From Macrostomum hystrix (lineage: Eukaryota; Platyhelminthes; Macrostomidae), in contig CATNEN010000033.1 in NCBI GenBank assembly GCA_950097015.1, forward strand, positions 4,805,001 to 4,869,000: a DNA stretch of 64,000 bases. The letters run 5' to 3'. The notes beneath the pieces are model-generated. The model made no database searches. It saw only the letters and a program-made list of their open reading frames with translations, and was not told the DNA's origin. Made by a program: the position numbers and the translations under genes. This document shows, piece after piece, positions 33,022-44,305 of this stretch; within the stretch, counting starts at the first letter, position 1, and each line of letters opens with the position of its first letter.

Positions 33022-33860
33022 TTGCGGAACGGCACCCCGGCGGTCGCCGCTCCATTGAAGTTTCCCGACTTCTGAGAGCAGAATCTTTGAACGTGGCCCG
33101 GCTTACCGCACCTCCAGCACGTCACGACTCCACGTCTGTCGCCGCTTCCACGACGATCTTGCTCTTTCGACTCCAGACGGCTGAGCTTGTTCGACAGCTC
33201 CTGCAGAGACCGCTGAATTCCAACAGCAAAAGCCTCGGGGGCCTCAGCAGCCAGTGCAATGGCGGCGCCTCCTTGTGACTGCACTGATTCGACGAACTTC
33301 GCTGTTTCCACCGTCTCAGTGAACGTCGCTTTCGGCTGCATCTGCGTCTGCATCCGCACAGCTGGGTTTCTCAATCCAGAAAGAAACCGACCTTTGAGCA
33401 GCTCATCCTTCGCTGTCACTTCCGTCATCCTGCGCTCATCAGTCGCAGGCTCCTCTAGACTTGGAAAAGCGCGCTTCACCGCGATGACCAGGGCATCGGA
33501 GTACTCTGCAACCGACTGCCCGTCCTTCTGAGTAAGGCTGAAGAACTGGGCTTGCAGCTCAGCAGAGGATGCAGATGGCCGGAAACGACTGAGCAAAGCC
33601 TTTTCAAAATCGCTGTAGGAGTGGGCAGCTGCCAGATTGCTGGCCGCTTGGTACGCTTTGTCATCGAGGAATGTCAGTAGAGCATTTTTGCGCTGATCCT
33701 CCGGAAAGGACGATGCAAAGTTGTTGAAACGCGCCAGCCAGAGCTCAAAATCTTGCCCATACTGGTATTGGGGCGGTCGCAGAAACATGTTGACAAAACT
33801 GGCTTGCGCTACAGCCACTGCAGGGCTCTCTGCACTAGCACTGCTCTCACTTTTTTTCAT
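33018..33860 (-). CDS. gag: Gypsy 1 gag
   Basis: 280 residues from the ATG at 33860, only 19 bases after the 5' LTR, so there is almost no leader. The N-terminal half has the capsid-like pattern of Gypsy gag proteins (FELWLARFNNFASSF, then FRPSASSAELQAQFFSLTQ). A single CX2CX4HX4C zinc knuckle, CWRCGKPGHVQRFC, lies near residue 250 and would bind RNA. The stop overlaps the start of the pol frame. An upstream GTG in the same frame is an unlikely start. Family assignment is secure; clade is not determined. Confidence 0.9.
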   Translation of the reverse strand: MKKSESSASAESPAVAVAQASFVNMFLRPPQYQYGQDFELWLARFNNFASSFPEDQRKNALLTFLDDKAYQAASNLAAAHSYSDFEKALLSRFRPSASSAELQAQFFSLTQKDGQSVAEYSDALVIAVKRAFPSLEEPATDERRMTEVTAKDELLKGRFLSGLRNPAVRMQTQMQPKATFTETVETAKFVESVQSQGGAAIALAAEAPEAFAVGIQRSLQELSNKLSRLESKEQDRRGSGDRRGVVTCWRCGKPGHVQRFCSQKSGNFNGAATAGVPFRK

Positions 33861-33879
33861 AGCCACACGCTGCCACCAA

Positions 33880-34032
33880 TGTAAGCCGCCGAAAACGAGA
33901 TTGTAGCGTAGACCAAATTCTCGCCACTTTAAGGCGTCAACTCACTCGCTTATATTTTGACGATTAATGTACATCATTGTACAGCATGCAAACGTACATA
34001 GCGCGTGCAAACATGTTGCCAACAATCTTACA
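33880..34032 (-). repeat. 5' LTR of Gypsy 1
   Basis: Identical to the 3' LTR, suggesting recent insertion. Drives the minus-strand gag-pol. Confidence 0.95.
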
Positions 34033-34150
34033 CATTATTGTCACCCCGTCATATTATTGTCACCCCGTCACAATATTGTCACCCCGTCACAATATTGTCA
34101 CCCCGTCACAATATTGTCACCCCGTCACAATATTGTCACTCCACCACATT
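34033..34150. repeat. 19-bp minisatellite, right part
   Basis: About six copies, mostly with the TCACCCCGTCACAATATTG form, unlike the TCACTCC form on the left of the Gypsy insertion. Confidence 0.9.
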
Positions 34151-34287
34151 ATAGAGATTATTAAGACCTGTTCTCTGTTAAGCGAAGTGAAAAGATGGAG
34201 CAAGAAGCGCAAAGGTTTATAAGTTCAAGGCATTTTTTCGGCACCATTCCGAAATTCTGGAAAATGTTATCCAGATTTTTTTAATCG

Positions 34288-34293
34288 TTTATT
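34288..34293 (-). promoter_or_regulatory. Poly(A) signal for the 34387-34791 gene
   Basis: AATAAA on the minus strand, 94 nt after that gene's stop codon. Confidence 0.45.
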
Positions 34294-34386
34294 TTTCGAT
34301 GGGAATTTTTACACCCTGAAAAAAAAGTTGTTGGTTGAGGACGAAAAACGATCGTAAAAAGTTACCGAACAATTCAATGGCTCGTG

Positions 34387-34791
34387 TCAGGCAGAAGAAG
34401 CAGGTAAATGACTGGGCAGTTTGTCGACCAAGAACTCAACATAGCACTCCTCCTTGTCTGGCTCTGAGATCACAACAGGGTTCTGGTCGGGCAGTATCGC
34501 GCACTTTGGCTCCACGAAGATCGCGAAGCTCTTTTTGGACTTCACCGAGCCGCTGCCGCTGGAGTCGCTGGCCGAAGCCTGGAAGTGTAGCAGCCGGTTG
34601 CCGGAGTTGCCGCCAGCAGCCGGCTGCCAAGAGCACTTCAAGTCGCTGAGCTTGTAGCCGTGGTCCATGCCTAGCCGGATCCTGTAGCGACTCGGGCTGC
34701 CATGCACTCCTTCGTGGGACACGCGGACACTGTTTTCGAAGTGGAACTTTATCAACAGGTTCTGGTCCGAGTTGGCGGTCTTCATTCGCAT
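34387..34791 (-). CDS. Unrecognised 134-residue protein
   Basis: An intact frame from MRMKTANSDQNL to KLPSHLPASSA. I do not recognise a family. It has no signal peptide or membrane segment, three cysteines, a serine/glycine-rich stretch (SASDSSGSGSVKSKKS, about residues 73-88) and alternating hydrophobic segments (FAIFVEP, YVEFLVD) that suggest beta strands. GC content and codon use resemble the NOP58 and vWA exons rather than the surrounding AT-rich DNA, and an AATAAA follows at the expected distance, so it is probably a real gene or a terminal exon. Two overlapping frames here are shadows. It lies between the Gypsy 1 locus and a 22-bp array. Confidence 0.5.
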   Translation of the reverse strand: MRMKTANSDQNLLIKFHFENSVRVSHEGVHGSPSRYRIRLGMDHGYKLSDLKCSWQPAAGGNSGNRLLHFQASASDSSGSGSVKSKKSFAIFVEPKCAILPDQNPVVISEPDKEECYVEFLVDKLPSHLPASSA

Positions 34792-35245
34792 TCAACGGTG
34801 CTCCGGGCCTCAGCACTGCTCATCCACTTTGCCGCTGCTGATTGCTAACTCAATAGCAACAAAAGCACTTCTCATATGTCCGAGTTTGCCCCTCACAGCT
34901 AAGGCTGCGTCCGTCCTGCTGTCTATGGCAAAAGGCGATGACTGAAGCACCTGCTACGCACTGTTTGTCTATGGCCCGTGCATCAATGCCGTGCAGCAAT
35001 AGCATTATTGTACGGATAAGTTTGAACTTTAGAACTCTACGCCGGCGCAGAGCGTTCACACGTCGTGATGTCAGCTTGAATGGCGTCGATGAAGTCATTC
35101 AGTCGCTCTAATGAGCTTCATGTACATCTCTATTTCGGCGCCAGTAAGTCCGCTAATCATTCCGCCTGGTTACGCGTCCCAATGAAGAAGCCTGGTCGTA
35201 GTCACTTCAAAGCACGTCAGTCAACTGAGAAGACCCTTCTAATTC
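34792..35245. other. Spacer
   Basis: No gene recognised; 5' flank of the small minus-strand gene. Confidence 0.45.
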
Positions 35246-35246
35246 C

Positions 35247-36620
35247 TTAGCTCTCAGTTCAGGGTGGATTAGCTCTCAGTTCAGGGTGGATTAGCTCTCA
35301 GTTCAGGGTGGATTAGCTCTCAGTTCAGGGTGGATCAGTTCTCAGTTCAGGGTGGATTAGCTCTCAGTTCAGGGTAGATTAGCTCTCAGTTCAGGGTGGA
35401 TTAGTTCTCAGTTCAGGGTGGATTAGCTCTCAGTTCAGGGTGGATGGATTAGCTCTCAGTTCAGGGTGGATTAGCTCTCAGTTCAGATGAGATTAGCTCT
35501 CAGTTCAGGGTGGATTAGCTCTCAGTTCAGGGTGGATTAGCTCTCAGTTCAGGGTGGATTAGCTCTCAGTTCAGATGAGATTAGCTCTCAGTTCAGGGTG
35601 GATTAGCTCTCAGTTCAGGGTGGATTAGCTCTCAGTTCAGGGTGGATTAGCTCTCAGTTCAGGGTGGATTAGCTCTCAGTTCAGGGTAGATTAGCTCTCA
35701 GTTCAGGGTGGATTAGCTATCAGTTCAGGGTGGATTAGCTCTCAGTTCAGGGTGGATTAGCTCTCAGTTCAGGGTGGATTAGCTCTCAGTTCAGATGAGA
35801 TTAGCTCTCAGTTCAGGGTGGATTAGCTCTCAGTTCAGGGTGGATTAGCTCTCAGTTCAGGGTGGATTAGCTCTCAGTTCAGGGTGGATTAGCTCTCAGT
35901 TCAGGGTAGATTAGCTTTCAGTTCAGGGTGGATTAGCTATCAGTTCAGGGTGGATTAGCTCTCAGTTCAGGGTGGATTAGCTCTCAGTTCAGGGTGGATT
36001 AGCTCTCAGTTCAGGGTGGATTAGCTCTCAGTTCAGGGTGGATTAGCTCTCAGTTCAGGGTAGATTAGCTTTCAGTTCAGGGTGGATTAGCTATCAGTTC
36101 AGGGTGGATTAGCTCTCAGTTCAGGGTGGATTAGCTCTCAGTTCAGGGTGGATTAGCTCTCAGTTCAGGGTGGATTAGCTCTCAGTTCAGGGTGGATTAG
36201 CTCTCAGTTCAGGGTAGATTAGCTCTCAGTTCAGGGTGGATTAGCTCTCAGTTCAGGGTGGATTAGCTCTCAGTTCAGGGTGGATTAGCTCTCAGTTCAG
36301 GGTGGATTAGCTCTCAGTTCAGGGTGGATTAGCTCTCAGTTCAGGGTGGATTAGCTCTCAGTTCAGGGTGGATCAGTTCTCAGTTCAGGGTGGATTAGCT
36401 CTCAGTTCAGGGTGGATTAGCTCTCAGTTCAGGGTGGATTAGCTCTCAGTTCAGGGTGGATTAGCTCTCAGTTCAGGGTAGATTAGCTCTCAGTTCAGGG
36501 TGGATTAGCTATCAGTTCAGGGTAGATTAGCTCTCAGTTCAGGGTGGATTAGCTCTCAGTTCAGGGTGGATTAGCTCTCAGTTCAGGGTGGATTAGCTCT
36601 CAGTTCAGGGTGGATTAGCT
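35247..36620. repeat. Minisatellite, 22-bp unit
   Basis: About 62 copies of ATTAGCTCTCAGTTCAGGGT plus GG. Marker variants (CAGATGAG, AGGGTAG, AGCTATCAG) recur in fixed order at roughly 150-220 bp intervals, so the array has higher-order blocks. It ends 139 bp before repeat copy 2. Confidence 0.96.
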
Positions 36621-36758
36621 TAATTAATATAGAGCTGGTTCTGAGTTAATACTTCATGCTAATTCTTTAAAAGCATTTTTTACCAGACATTCTGCTTTAA
36701 TTAGCTGGAGTTAAAAGGTCGATTCATTTGTATGATTTTTTCAAAAATTTTCAATAAG

Positions 36759-39700
36759 TGTTAGCCCACTCAAGCTGACCAGGTTGCGCAAGTGTTGTGC
36801 AAGACAGCAAAGCAAGACTCGGTCTCGAGTCAATCTACTGTTTGTGGCTGCATTTCTTGGTGGAATTTTTGCCACTAACAAGCGCGTGTCGAGTTTCCCG
36901 AAATTCCCATAGCACCCGTGGGCCGTTGCTTTTTATATCAGTTTCCAGAAATTGTGTCAGATTCCATGCAGTCTGAGGGACATGCTCTGGTATCCAAAGT
37001 CAGTCTGGAGTCTAACGTTACAGTGGGGCCGAACAATTAGCATTATTATCCCAGCTTTGTTTGCATAGCCCAGATCCCGTCTGCCCAAGGTGCGCAGGTC
37101 TTGTTCAATCCGAAACAAAAGAAGCATTTTGTCTGTCTGGTCAGGCGTTCGGTTACATTTCAAAATTGTTGAATGCAGACTGGCAGTCACTGCAGCTGTA
37201 GCACTGGCTTGTCACTGCTGTATCAGACTGTCTCTCTGGCTAATCTCCTGTGTAACAATTTAACAATTCTCTTTCACCTGACTTCAGTTTCTCCCCGGAC
37301 TTGCTGCACACTTGTTTATTCCTATCCCTCTCCTCTCTAAAGATTTTGACTGGAAAGTTTTACGCGACAAAAAGTTATACATTTTCTGTGTTTTTTATCA
37401 GCCTTTGTTTACGATCTAAAGCTCAGCTATGACGCAAGCCGCAGTTTGCGCGAATTTCAGAGTGTCGCAGATCCGCAAACAGAGCTTTCTGTTTGATTGC
37501 TTTCGCTCGCAGACCCCGAGTTGATGAATTGCGAAATAAGTCAAGCCAACTGGAGACTGGGGGTCGAAGGAGAGCGACTGGAGATAGGGGCGTGTCTCAG
37601 CCCACTGCTGCAAGCTGCTTCAAACAATGAGACTTGAAAGCCAAGCAGGACAGGTTCATAAGGCGAGGAGGCGACAGCGCGAAGGACCACTTCAAACTCC
37701 GCTTCACACTTTCTCTCTCCACTCTCAAGAGTCTTTGTTGCACCTCCAGTTCTCATCGATGCCCAACTGGATTCCACACCAGCTCAGCTGTGAATTTTTG
37801 TTGCCATGCGGAATGCAAACAACGATAATCAAGAAATATGAAGTGTTTGGCAATAAAACACGAGATAGGGAGAAGCGTGTGCCTTACTCTGGATGCAACA
37901 GTTTGACTTTGCTCACAGAAATTTGAGGAGATAAGGAAAGCCGGGAAAAAATGGAGCAAAAAAACTCTGTTGCCATACGAATTCTGGCCTCTAAATCGGA
38001 ATTTGATGGTTTATCATTTTCCCTTTCTGAGAATAATTCAATAATAATATAATAATGCATAGTCATATCACAATGACATTTACTATCTTAAAACTGCAAT
38101 CAAAAGGTTTTCCCATTCACAGTCACCCTCATATACTACCTCGTATTATACTTTTACTCACCACACAAGGTCTCACTGTTACGCTGCTGATGTTACGACC
38201 GATTTGTTTTTAACTTTCTTTGCTGTTCAAAGGAGTTATAGTCATCAAAAGGAATGCACAACTGCTCGTTCTGGCATCGTTTGATGGCAGTAGGACAAGC
38301 ATTTTGATGTGCCTCTGCTCCAGAATTCAGAAAATTAGTCTCATTTAATCGAAACTCGCCTTGAATTTCCTAATTCTGCTTTCAATCAACTTCGGCTGCT
38401 GCAGGCCAGTAGAATTCGTCAAACAAAAACCTGACACTTCCCGAGTTTCACAAAAAACTGAACCAAAAACAGACCAGTAGGCGATGTTCAATTCAATTTT
38501 CTGTTTGCAAGCATGGGTATTTTCATTCACTGTGTATTTGGTTTATAACATTACAGTGGCGTACAATAAGTCAGTACTAGTGCATGTTCGCCATACTTCG
38601 GCTTTGACTTTGTTCAGCTGACTTCAACAATCAGCTATGTGCTCCGAGTCTTTTTGCTTTGTTGTTGTTGTGCTCCGAGTCTTTGTGCTTTGTTGCTGTT
38701 GTGATCCGAGTCTTTGTGCTTTGTTGCTGTTGTGATCCGAGTCGTTCTAACTAAACTGCCGGACTTGCCAGTCGGATCAGGCAGTTTGAACTGCTTGCTC
38801 GGCCCATCAGCCGGGCTGCAACCGCTGGGTCGCTTCCGCTGAGGAAGTAGGTCTGCAGAAGGGAGAGGATCGAGTTGTTGGTATGAAGCAATTGTGCTTC
38901 CTCTTCTCATTTGTACTTATCCGCTCATCCACTGCCCTTTCCTGATCATCATCCGCCCCTACCGCTCATCCTCCGCCCCTACCGCTCATCATCCGCCCCT
39001 ACCGCTCATCATCCGCCCCTACTGCTCATCCTTCATCCCTACCGCTCATCCTCGGCCCCTACCGCTCATCATCCGCCCCTACCGCTCATCCTCCGCCCCT
39101 ACTGCTCATCCTTCATCCCTACCGCTCATCCTCCGCCCCTACCGCTCATCATCCGCCCCTACCGCTCATCATCCGCCCCTACCGCTCACCCTCTGTCCCT
39201 TTCTGCTATACCCGGCCCTTTCCCCGCTTGTCCTGAACAATTTTGCCTTTCTCCTGTCTTTTGCTACCTGGCGAGCTGCTCTATTCCGACTCACCGGAGA
39301 TTCTCGTCTGCACCAGCTCTCCAACTTCGGCCCTGTCTGGCTGCTTCATCGGCTTCTGCGGCAGTTGTCTGGCTGAATAGAATGCTGGCACCTCAGTGGC
39401 GGGCACCAGCCTGCATCTCTGGCTGACTTGCCGACTGTGTCCGCTCGAACTGCGAATTCCATAGCGGTTCTGGACTCGACGGCTGTCCAGCTGGATTGCC
39501 GCGGACAGCGCCAGACGGGCTCGATGAGCCGCTTGCGAAGGGCCACCGATGCTTCTGCTGTCGCTCCTGCAGCAAAAGCTAATAAGCACTGCTCGCTTCG
39601 GCTCCACGTTATGGCCTTTCATAATATCTAATTTTAGTATTCCTGAGTTACTGCTGAAGGCACGCGGCCGATCTATCAGCTAGTCTTGAATTTAGAATCC

Positions 39701-39799
39701 TGTATAAAATCTCTTGCCTCCTGACTGCACTCTGCTTTATTGGCGAAAATTCTCAGCGCAACCCGGGCTGTACTGAAGTCCGCTCGAACCCTATTGGCT
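36759..39799 (+). repeat. ~3 kb direct repeat, copy 2
   Basis: A 3041-bp copy of 15540-18410 in the same orientation. Differences are scattered substitutions, a short extra ATAGTCATCAAAAGG-type insertion near 38236, one more CTTTGTGCTTTG unit near 38650, and extra 20-bp units near 39000-39190. The TGTATAAAATC box near its right end is conserved. Confidence 0.9.
38945..39190. repeat. Minisatellite inside repeat copy 2, ~20-bp unit
   Basis: About 12 units of CATCCGCCCCTACCGCTCAT and relatives, including TTCATCC variants absent in copy 1. Confidence 0.85.
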
Positions 39800-39969
39800 C
39801 TGATGAGACCTTCATCGTAGAAGCAGTCAATTTTGTTCCGTTTTCGTTCGAAAACTGTTTATATTCTACTACTACTAATTGTGAGAAGTAGTACCATATG
39901 GCTCTTGTGAGATTCTAACTAACGACAGAAAACACGATCGCAGACTCCACCTAAATTCTCCCCCCACAG

Positions 39970-40795
39970 CTCACACCTCTCCTATCCCATTCTCTCCCAT
40001 CCTATTCCCTCCCATCCCATTCTCTCCCATCCCATTCTCTCCCATCCCATTCTCTCCCATCCCATTTTCTCCCATCCCATTCTCTCCCATCCCATTCCCT
40101 CCCATCCCATTCCCTCCCATCCCATTCCCTCCCATCTCATTCTCTCCCATCCCATTCTCTCCCATCCCATTCTCTCCCATCTTATTCTCTCCCATCCCAT
40201 TCCCTCCCATCCCATTCTTCCCATCTCATTCTCTCCCATCCCATTCCCTCCCATCCCATTCTCTCCCATCTCATTCTCTCCCATCCCATTTCCTCCCATC
40301 CCATTCTTCCCATCCCATTCTCTCCCATCTCATTCTCTCCCATCCCATTCCCTCCCATCCCATTCCCTCCCATCCCATTCTCTCCCATCCCATTCTCTCC
40401 CATCTCATTCTCTCCCATCCCATTCCCTCCCATCCCATTCCCTCCCATCCCATTCTCTCCCATCCCATTCTCTCCCATCTCATTCTCTCCCATCCCATTT
40501 CCTCCCATCCCATTCTTCCCATCCCATTCTCTCCCATCTCATTCTCTCCCATCCCATTCCCTCCCATCCCATTCCCTCCCATCCCATTCTCTCCCATCCC
40601 ATTCTCTCCCATCTCATTCTCTCCCATCCCATTCCCTCCCATCCCATTCCCTCCCATCCCATTCCCTCCCATCCCATTCCCTCCCATCCCATTCTCTCCC
40701 ATCCCATTCTCTCCCATCTCATTCTCTCCCATCCCATTCTCTCCCATCCCATTCTCTCACATCGCATTCTCTCCCATCCCATTCCCTCCCATTCA
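39970..40795. repeat. Minisatellite, 15-bp unit, G-rich on minus strand
   Basis: About 55 copies of CTCCCATCCCATTCT or CCC variants. The minus strand reads GGGATGGGAGGGAATGGGA, giving dense runs of three guanines with short loops over 0.8 kb. Confidence 0.96.
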
Positions 40796-40887
40796 CAAAA
40801 TACAAACTCATCAAGGATTATGGGATTTAAAAGTGACTAAATTTGCGTAATCCTGCGAAACAAAAAATACAACAAATGACGAAGTAT

Positions 40888-40893
40888 TTTATT
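40888..40893 (-). promoter_or_regulatory. Candidate poly(A) signal of the protocadherin gene
   Basis: AATAAA on the minus strand, about 410 nt after the stop codon at 41302. A 3'UTR would fill 40.9-41.3 kb, where nothing else is seen. Confidence 0.35.
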
Positions 40894-41301
40894 TTCAATT
40901 GATAATGGTATAATTTCATGGGCTCGAAACAATTTAGTATTGATTAGGAACAAGCATTGTCTGCGGGAAAGCTGAATTAATGTCAGCAGTTACAATATAA
41001 TATTGCAGTCATGTGTGCCAATAATTTTTACAGAACGAAGACTAAATTTACACAGAAGAAGCAAAGACACAAATGCTCTTTACTTAACTTTGCATCTTCT
41101 TACAATTTTCTGCGCAGAAAACTACCTCGTAATAAATTTCAGCTCGGAATCAATCTTTAACCGCACTGGTGTACTAAAATAAACGTTGCTAACATCCGTT
41201 TTTAGGCTGCGAAATTCTCAGCTGCCTACTGAATGTATTTAGTAGTGCAATGCGCAAGTTGCCAGTCGTTGCTGCTTGCTTTTGACAGCACTGTTCATGG
41301 C

Positions 41302-41531
41302 TCACACCTGCAGGCCAGAGTTGGCTGTCACCTGGCCGCCGGACCTGATCGTTGGGCCGCCTGTGGCCCGCTGAGCCGCCCGCTGCCTGTCCAGTGTGAA
41401 GGTTGACACAAGACTATGAGCCGGCTGCTGCTGCTGCTGCTGCTGCTGAAGCCTCGGGCTGATGGTCATGCTGCGGTAGTCACTGCTGGCCTGAGTTGGC
41501 TGCGGCAACCGACTGCCGTGTTGAAATTGCC
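41302..41531 (-). CDS. Candidate terminal exon of the protocadherin
   Basis: A CCCTCAG acceptor at 41532 opens a frame of 76 codons to a stop: Pro/Gln/Ser-rich, with eight glutamines encoded by a pure CAG run and a C-terminus GLQV. The acceptor needs two bases to complete a codon begun by the previous exon, and the exon at 45300-45471 ends with exactly one base, so the two are compatible. The last residues L-Q-V fit a class II PDZ ligand (hydrophobic-x-hydrophobic). The upstream intron is again an array. Membership in the protocadherin gene is inferred from strand, phase and cytoplasmic-tail character. Confidence 0.5.
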
Positions 41532-41540
41532 CTGAGGGAG

Positions 41541-42050
41541 TATTTTAACGGACTAGATTATTAACGGACTAGATTATTAACGGACTAGATTATTAACGGA
41601 CTAGATTATTAACGGACTAGATTATTAACGGACTAGATTATTAACAGACTAGATTATTAACGGACTAGATTATTAACAGACTAGATTATTAACGGACTAG
41701 ATTATTAACAGACTAGATTATTAACGGACTAGATTATTAACAGACTAGATTATTAACGGACTAGATTATTAACAGACTAGATTATTAACGGACTAGATTA
41801 TTAACTGACTAGATTATTGACGGACTAGATTATTAACGGACTAGATTATTAACAGACTAGATTATTAACGGACTAGATTATTAACTGACTAGATTATTAA
41901 CGGACTATATTATTAACGGACTATATTATTAACGGACTAGATAATTAACGGACTATTAACGGACTAGATTATTAACGGACTAGATTATTAACGGACTAGA
42001 TTATTAACGGACTAGATTATTAACGGACTAGATTATTAACGGACTAGATT
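41541..42050. repeat. Minisatellite, 16-bp unit
   Basis: About 32 copies of TAACGGACTAGATTAT with ACAGAC and CTGAC variants, starting 9 bp from the acceptor of the 41302-41531 exon. Confidence 0.96.
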
Positions 42051-43107
42051 GTAAAACTTATTGGCTCAAAATCACGACCAATTCAGTAGTTATTTAAAGC
42101 CGCTTTTTTAAGGAAAATTGAACGAGAATTCAAGAAATCAAATTGAATGAAAGCTTTAATTCTGTCCCACTGTTTTGATTGACTTTCAGTATTTTTCTGT
42201 TGAATCGAAAGCCTGACGCGGGGGCGGTCCGGGCCCTGCTGGTTGTCGCTGGCCCCGCTTCAAATTGGGCCATCAAAATTCTGCTCCACGTTCAAATCCC
42301 CTATCAGTTTTCCCAATCTATATATCCCCTTAACTCTCCCTAGTTCCCGGATCCTGTCTGATCCCCTCAGATATGAAATGTTCGCAATCCGCGACCCCTC
42401 AGCTTTTTTAGCTGATTAGGGAGCGAAGTATATGGGGATAAAAGTTGGCGGATAGGCTCCTCTTTTACTCTCGCCCCAAACGATGACGTAATCAACGGGC
42501 CGCCCACGCCTTATCTCCGAGCCTCTATCGACAAACAGGTCAAGCCGGAGTTATTGTGGGAAAAATGGGATTTTCATCCCCTCCGGAGACAGTTTTCATG
42601 GGCCACTACTGGGATTTGGATTCGGTTGCGGGGATGGAGGGAGGTGGAATTCGATCCCAATGCCAGCCAGTATCCACTGGTTTGGGGGCTCGGGAGTAAG
42701 AAGGGGATAATCTTGGGATCAGATTATTTTTCTGTTTGGGGTGAGTTCTTAAAAACGTAGAGTTTAGCAGTGAAAAGAGGGAGGAGAAAGGGCAGAAGTT
42801 GGTGGGGATTTCACTGACAACAAGGGAGCACAAAGGACTGCAGATGGGATCAAAGCGGCCAGGCCCACCAAACAGAGACTGCCTGCCACCTTCCTTGAAG
42901 TCTGATCCACTTTTGCTACTTGAGCCGAAGTATCCAAAGCCCGTACAGAAGCGGGCAATGGGATAAAAGATGTGTGCTTCCTGCGATGGCTCTTTTGTGG
43001 AGAGTGGGTCCTGTTTCCTGTGTCTGCGGACCCTTCTGCAGCCCATTATGTAAATTTAATAATCCCAGCTTGCAAAATGCATTGGCAAGCATCTTCTTAA
43101 TCAATAC
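42051..43107. other. Intron-like sequence without recognised feature
   Basis: Mixed-composition sequence. A 146-codon minus-strand frame at 42606-43046 shows no domain and no splice context; I do not annotate it. Confidence 0.4.
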
Positions 43108-44305
43108 ATCTGCTCCCTTATCTACCCCACTCTTCCTTATCTACCCCACTCTTCCTTATCTACCCCACTCTTCCTTATCTACCCCACTCTTCCTTATCTA
43201 CCCCACTCTTCCTTATCTACCCCACTCTCCCTTATCTACCCCACTCTCCCTTATCTACCCCACTCTCCCTTATCTACCCCACTCTCCCTTATCTACCCCA
43301 CTCTTCCTTATCTACCCCACTCTTCCTTATCTACCCCACTCTTCCTTATCTACCCCACTCTTCCTTATCTACCCCACTCTTCCTTATCTACCCCACTCTT
43401 CCTTATCTACCCCACTCTCCCTTATCTACCCCACTCTTCCTTATCTACCCCACTCTCCCTTATCTACCCCACACTTCCTTATCTACCCCACTCTTCCTTA
43501 TCTACCCCACTCTCCCTTATCTACCCCACTCTCCCTTATCTACCTCACTCTTCCTTATCTACCCCACTCTCCCTTATCTACCCCACTCTTCCTTATCTAC
43601 CCCACTCTCCCTTATCTACCCCACTCTTCCTTATCTACCCCACTCTTCCTTATCTACCCCACTCTTCCTTATCTACCCCACTCTTCCTTATCTACCCCAC
43701 TCTTCCTTATCTGCCCCACTCTTCCTTATCTGCCCCACTCTCCCTTATCTACCCCACTCTTCCTTATCTACCCCACTCTTCCTTATCTGCCCCACTCTCC
43801 CTTATCTACCCCACTCTTCCTTATCTACCCCACTCTCCCTTATCTACCCCACTCTTCCTTATCTACCCCACTCTTCCTTATCTACCCCACTCTTCCTTAT
43901 CTACCCCACTCTTCCTTATCTGCCCCACTCTTCCTTATCTACCCCACTCTCCCTTATCTACCCCACTCTCCCTTATCTACCCCACTCTTCCTTATCTACC
44001 CCACTCTCCCTTATCTACCCCACTCTCCCTTATCTACCCCACACTTCCTTATCTGCCCCACTCTTCCTTATCTACCCCACTCTCCCTTATCAACCCCACT
44101 CTCCCTTATCTGCCCCACTCTCCCTTATCTGCCCCACTCTCCCTTATCTACCCCACTCTCCCTTATCTGCCCCACTCTCCCTTATCTGCCCCACTCTCCC
44201 TTATCTACCCCACTCTTCCTTATCTACCCCACTCTCCCTTATCTGCCCCACTCTCCCTTATCTACCCCACTCTCCCTTATCTACCTCACTCTTCCTTGTC
44301 TTCCC
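43108..44305. repeat. Minisatellite, 19-bp unit
   Basis: About 63 copies of CTTATCTACCCCACTCTTC (CTC and TGCCCC variants). Stop-free in plus frames, hence a spurious 485-codon frame. Confidence 0.96.

Larger units (their letters stand above)
28756..34032 (-). mobile_element. Ty3/Gypsy LTR retrotransposon 1
   Basis: A 5277-bp element coded on the minus strand, with 153-bp LTRs that read identical by eye and a 4-bp target duplication CATT (28752-28755, 34033-34036). Right after the 5' LTR (33880-34032) comes a primer-binding site beginning TGGTGGCAGCG, matching the 3' end expected of a tRNA-Leu. A purine run at 28912-28923 before the 3' LTR is the polypurine tract. Order gag, protease, RT, RNase H, integrase is Gypsy-type. 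No envelope gene. RT is broken by a frameshift, so this copy is not autonomous as read. Confidence 0.95.

Noticed and set aside
15540..39799. LTRs of one giant retrotransposon
   Set aside because: No CA end, no primer site after copy 1, no polypurine tract before copy 2, no target duplication, and the interior holds host genes rather than gag-pol.
42606..43046. 146-codon minus-strand frame as another protocadherin exon
   Set aside because: No matching splice sites and no cytoplasmic-tail features; composition looks intronic.
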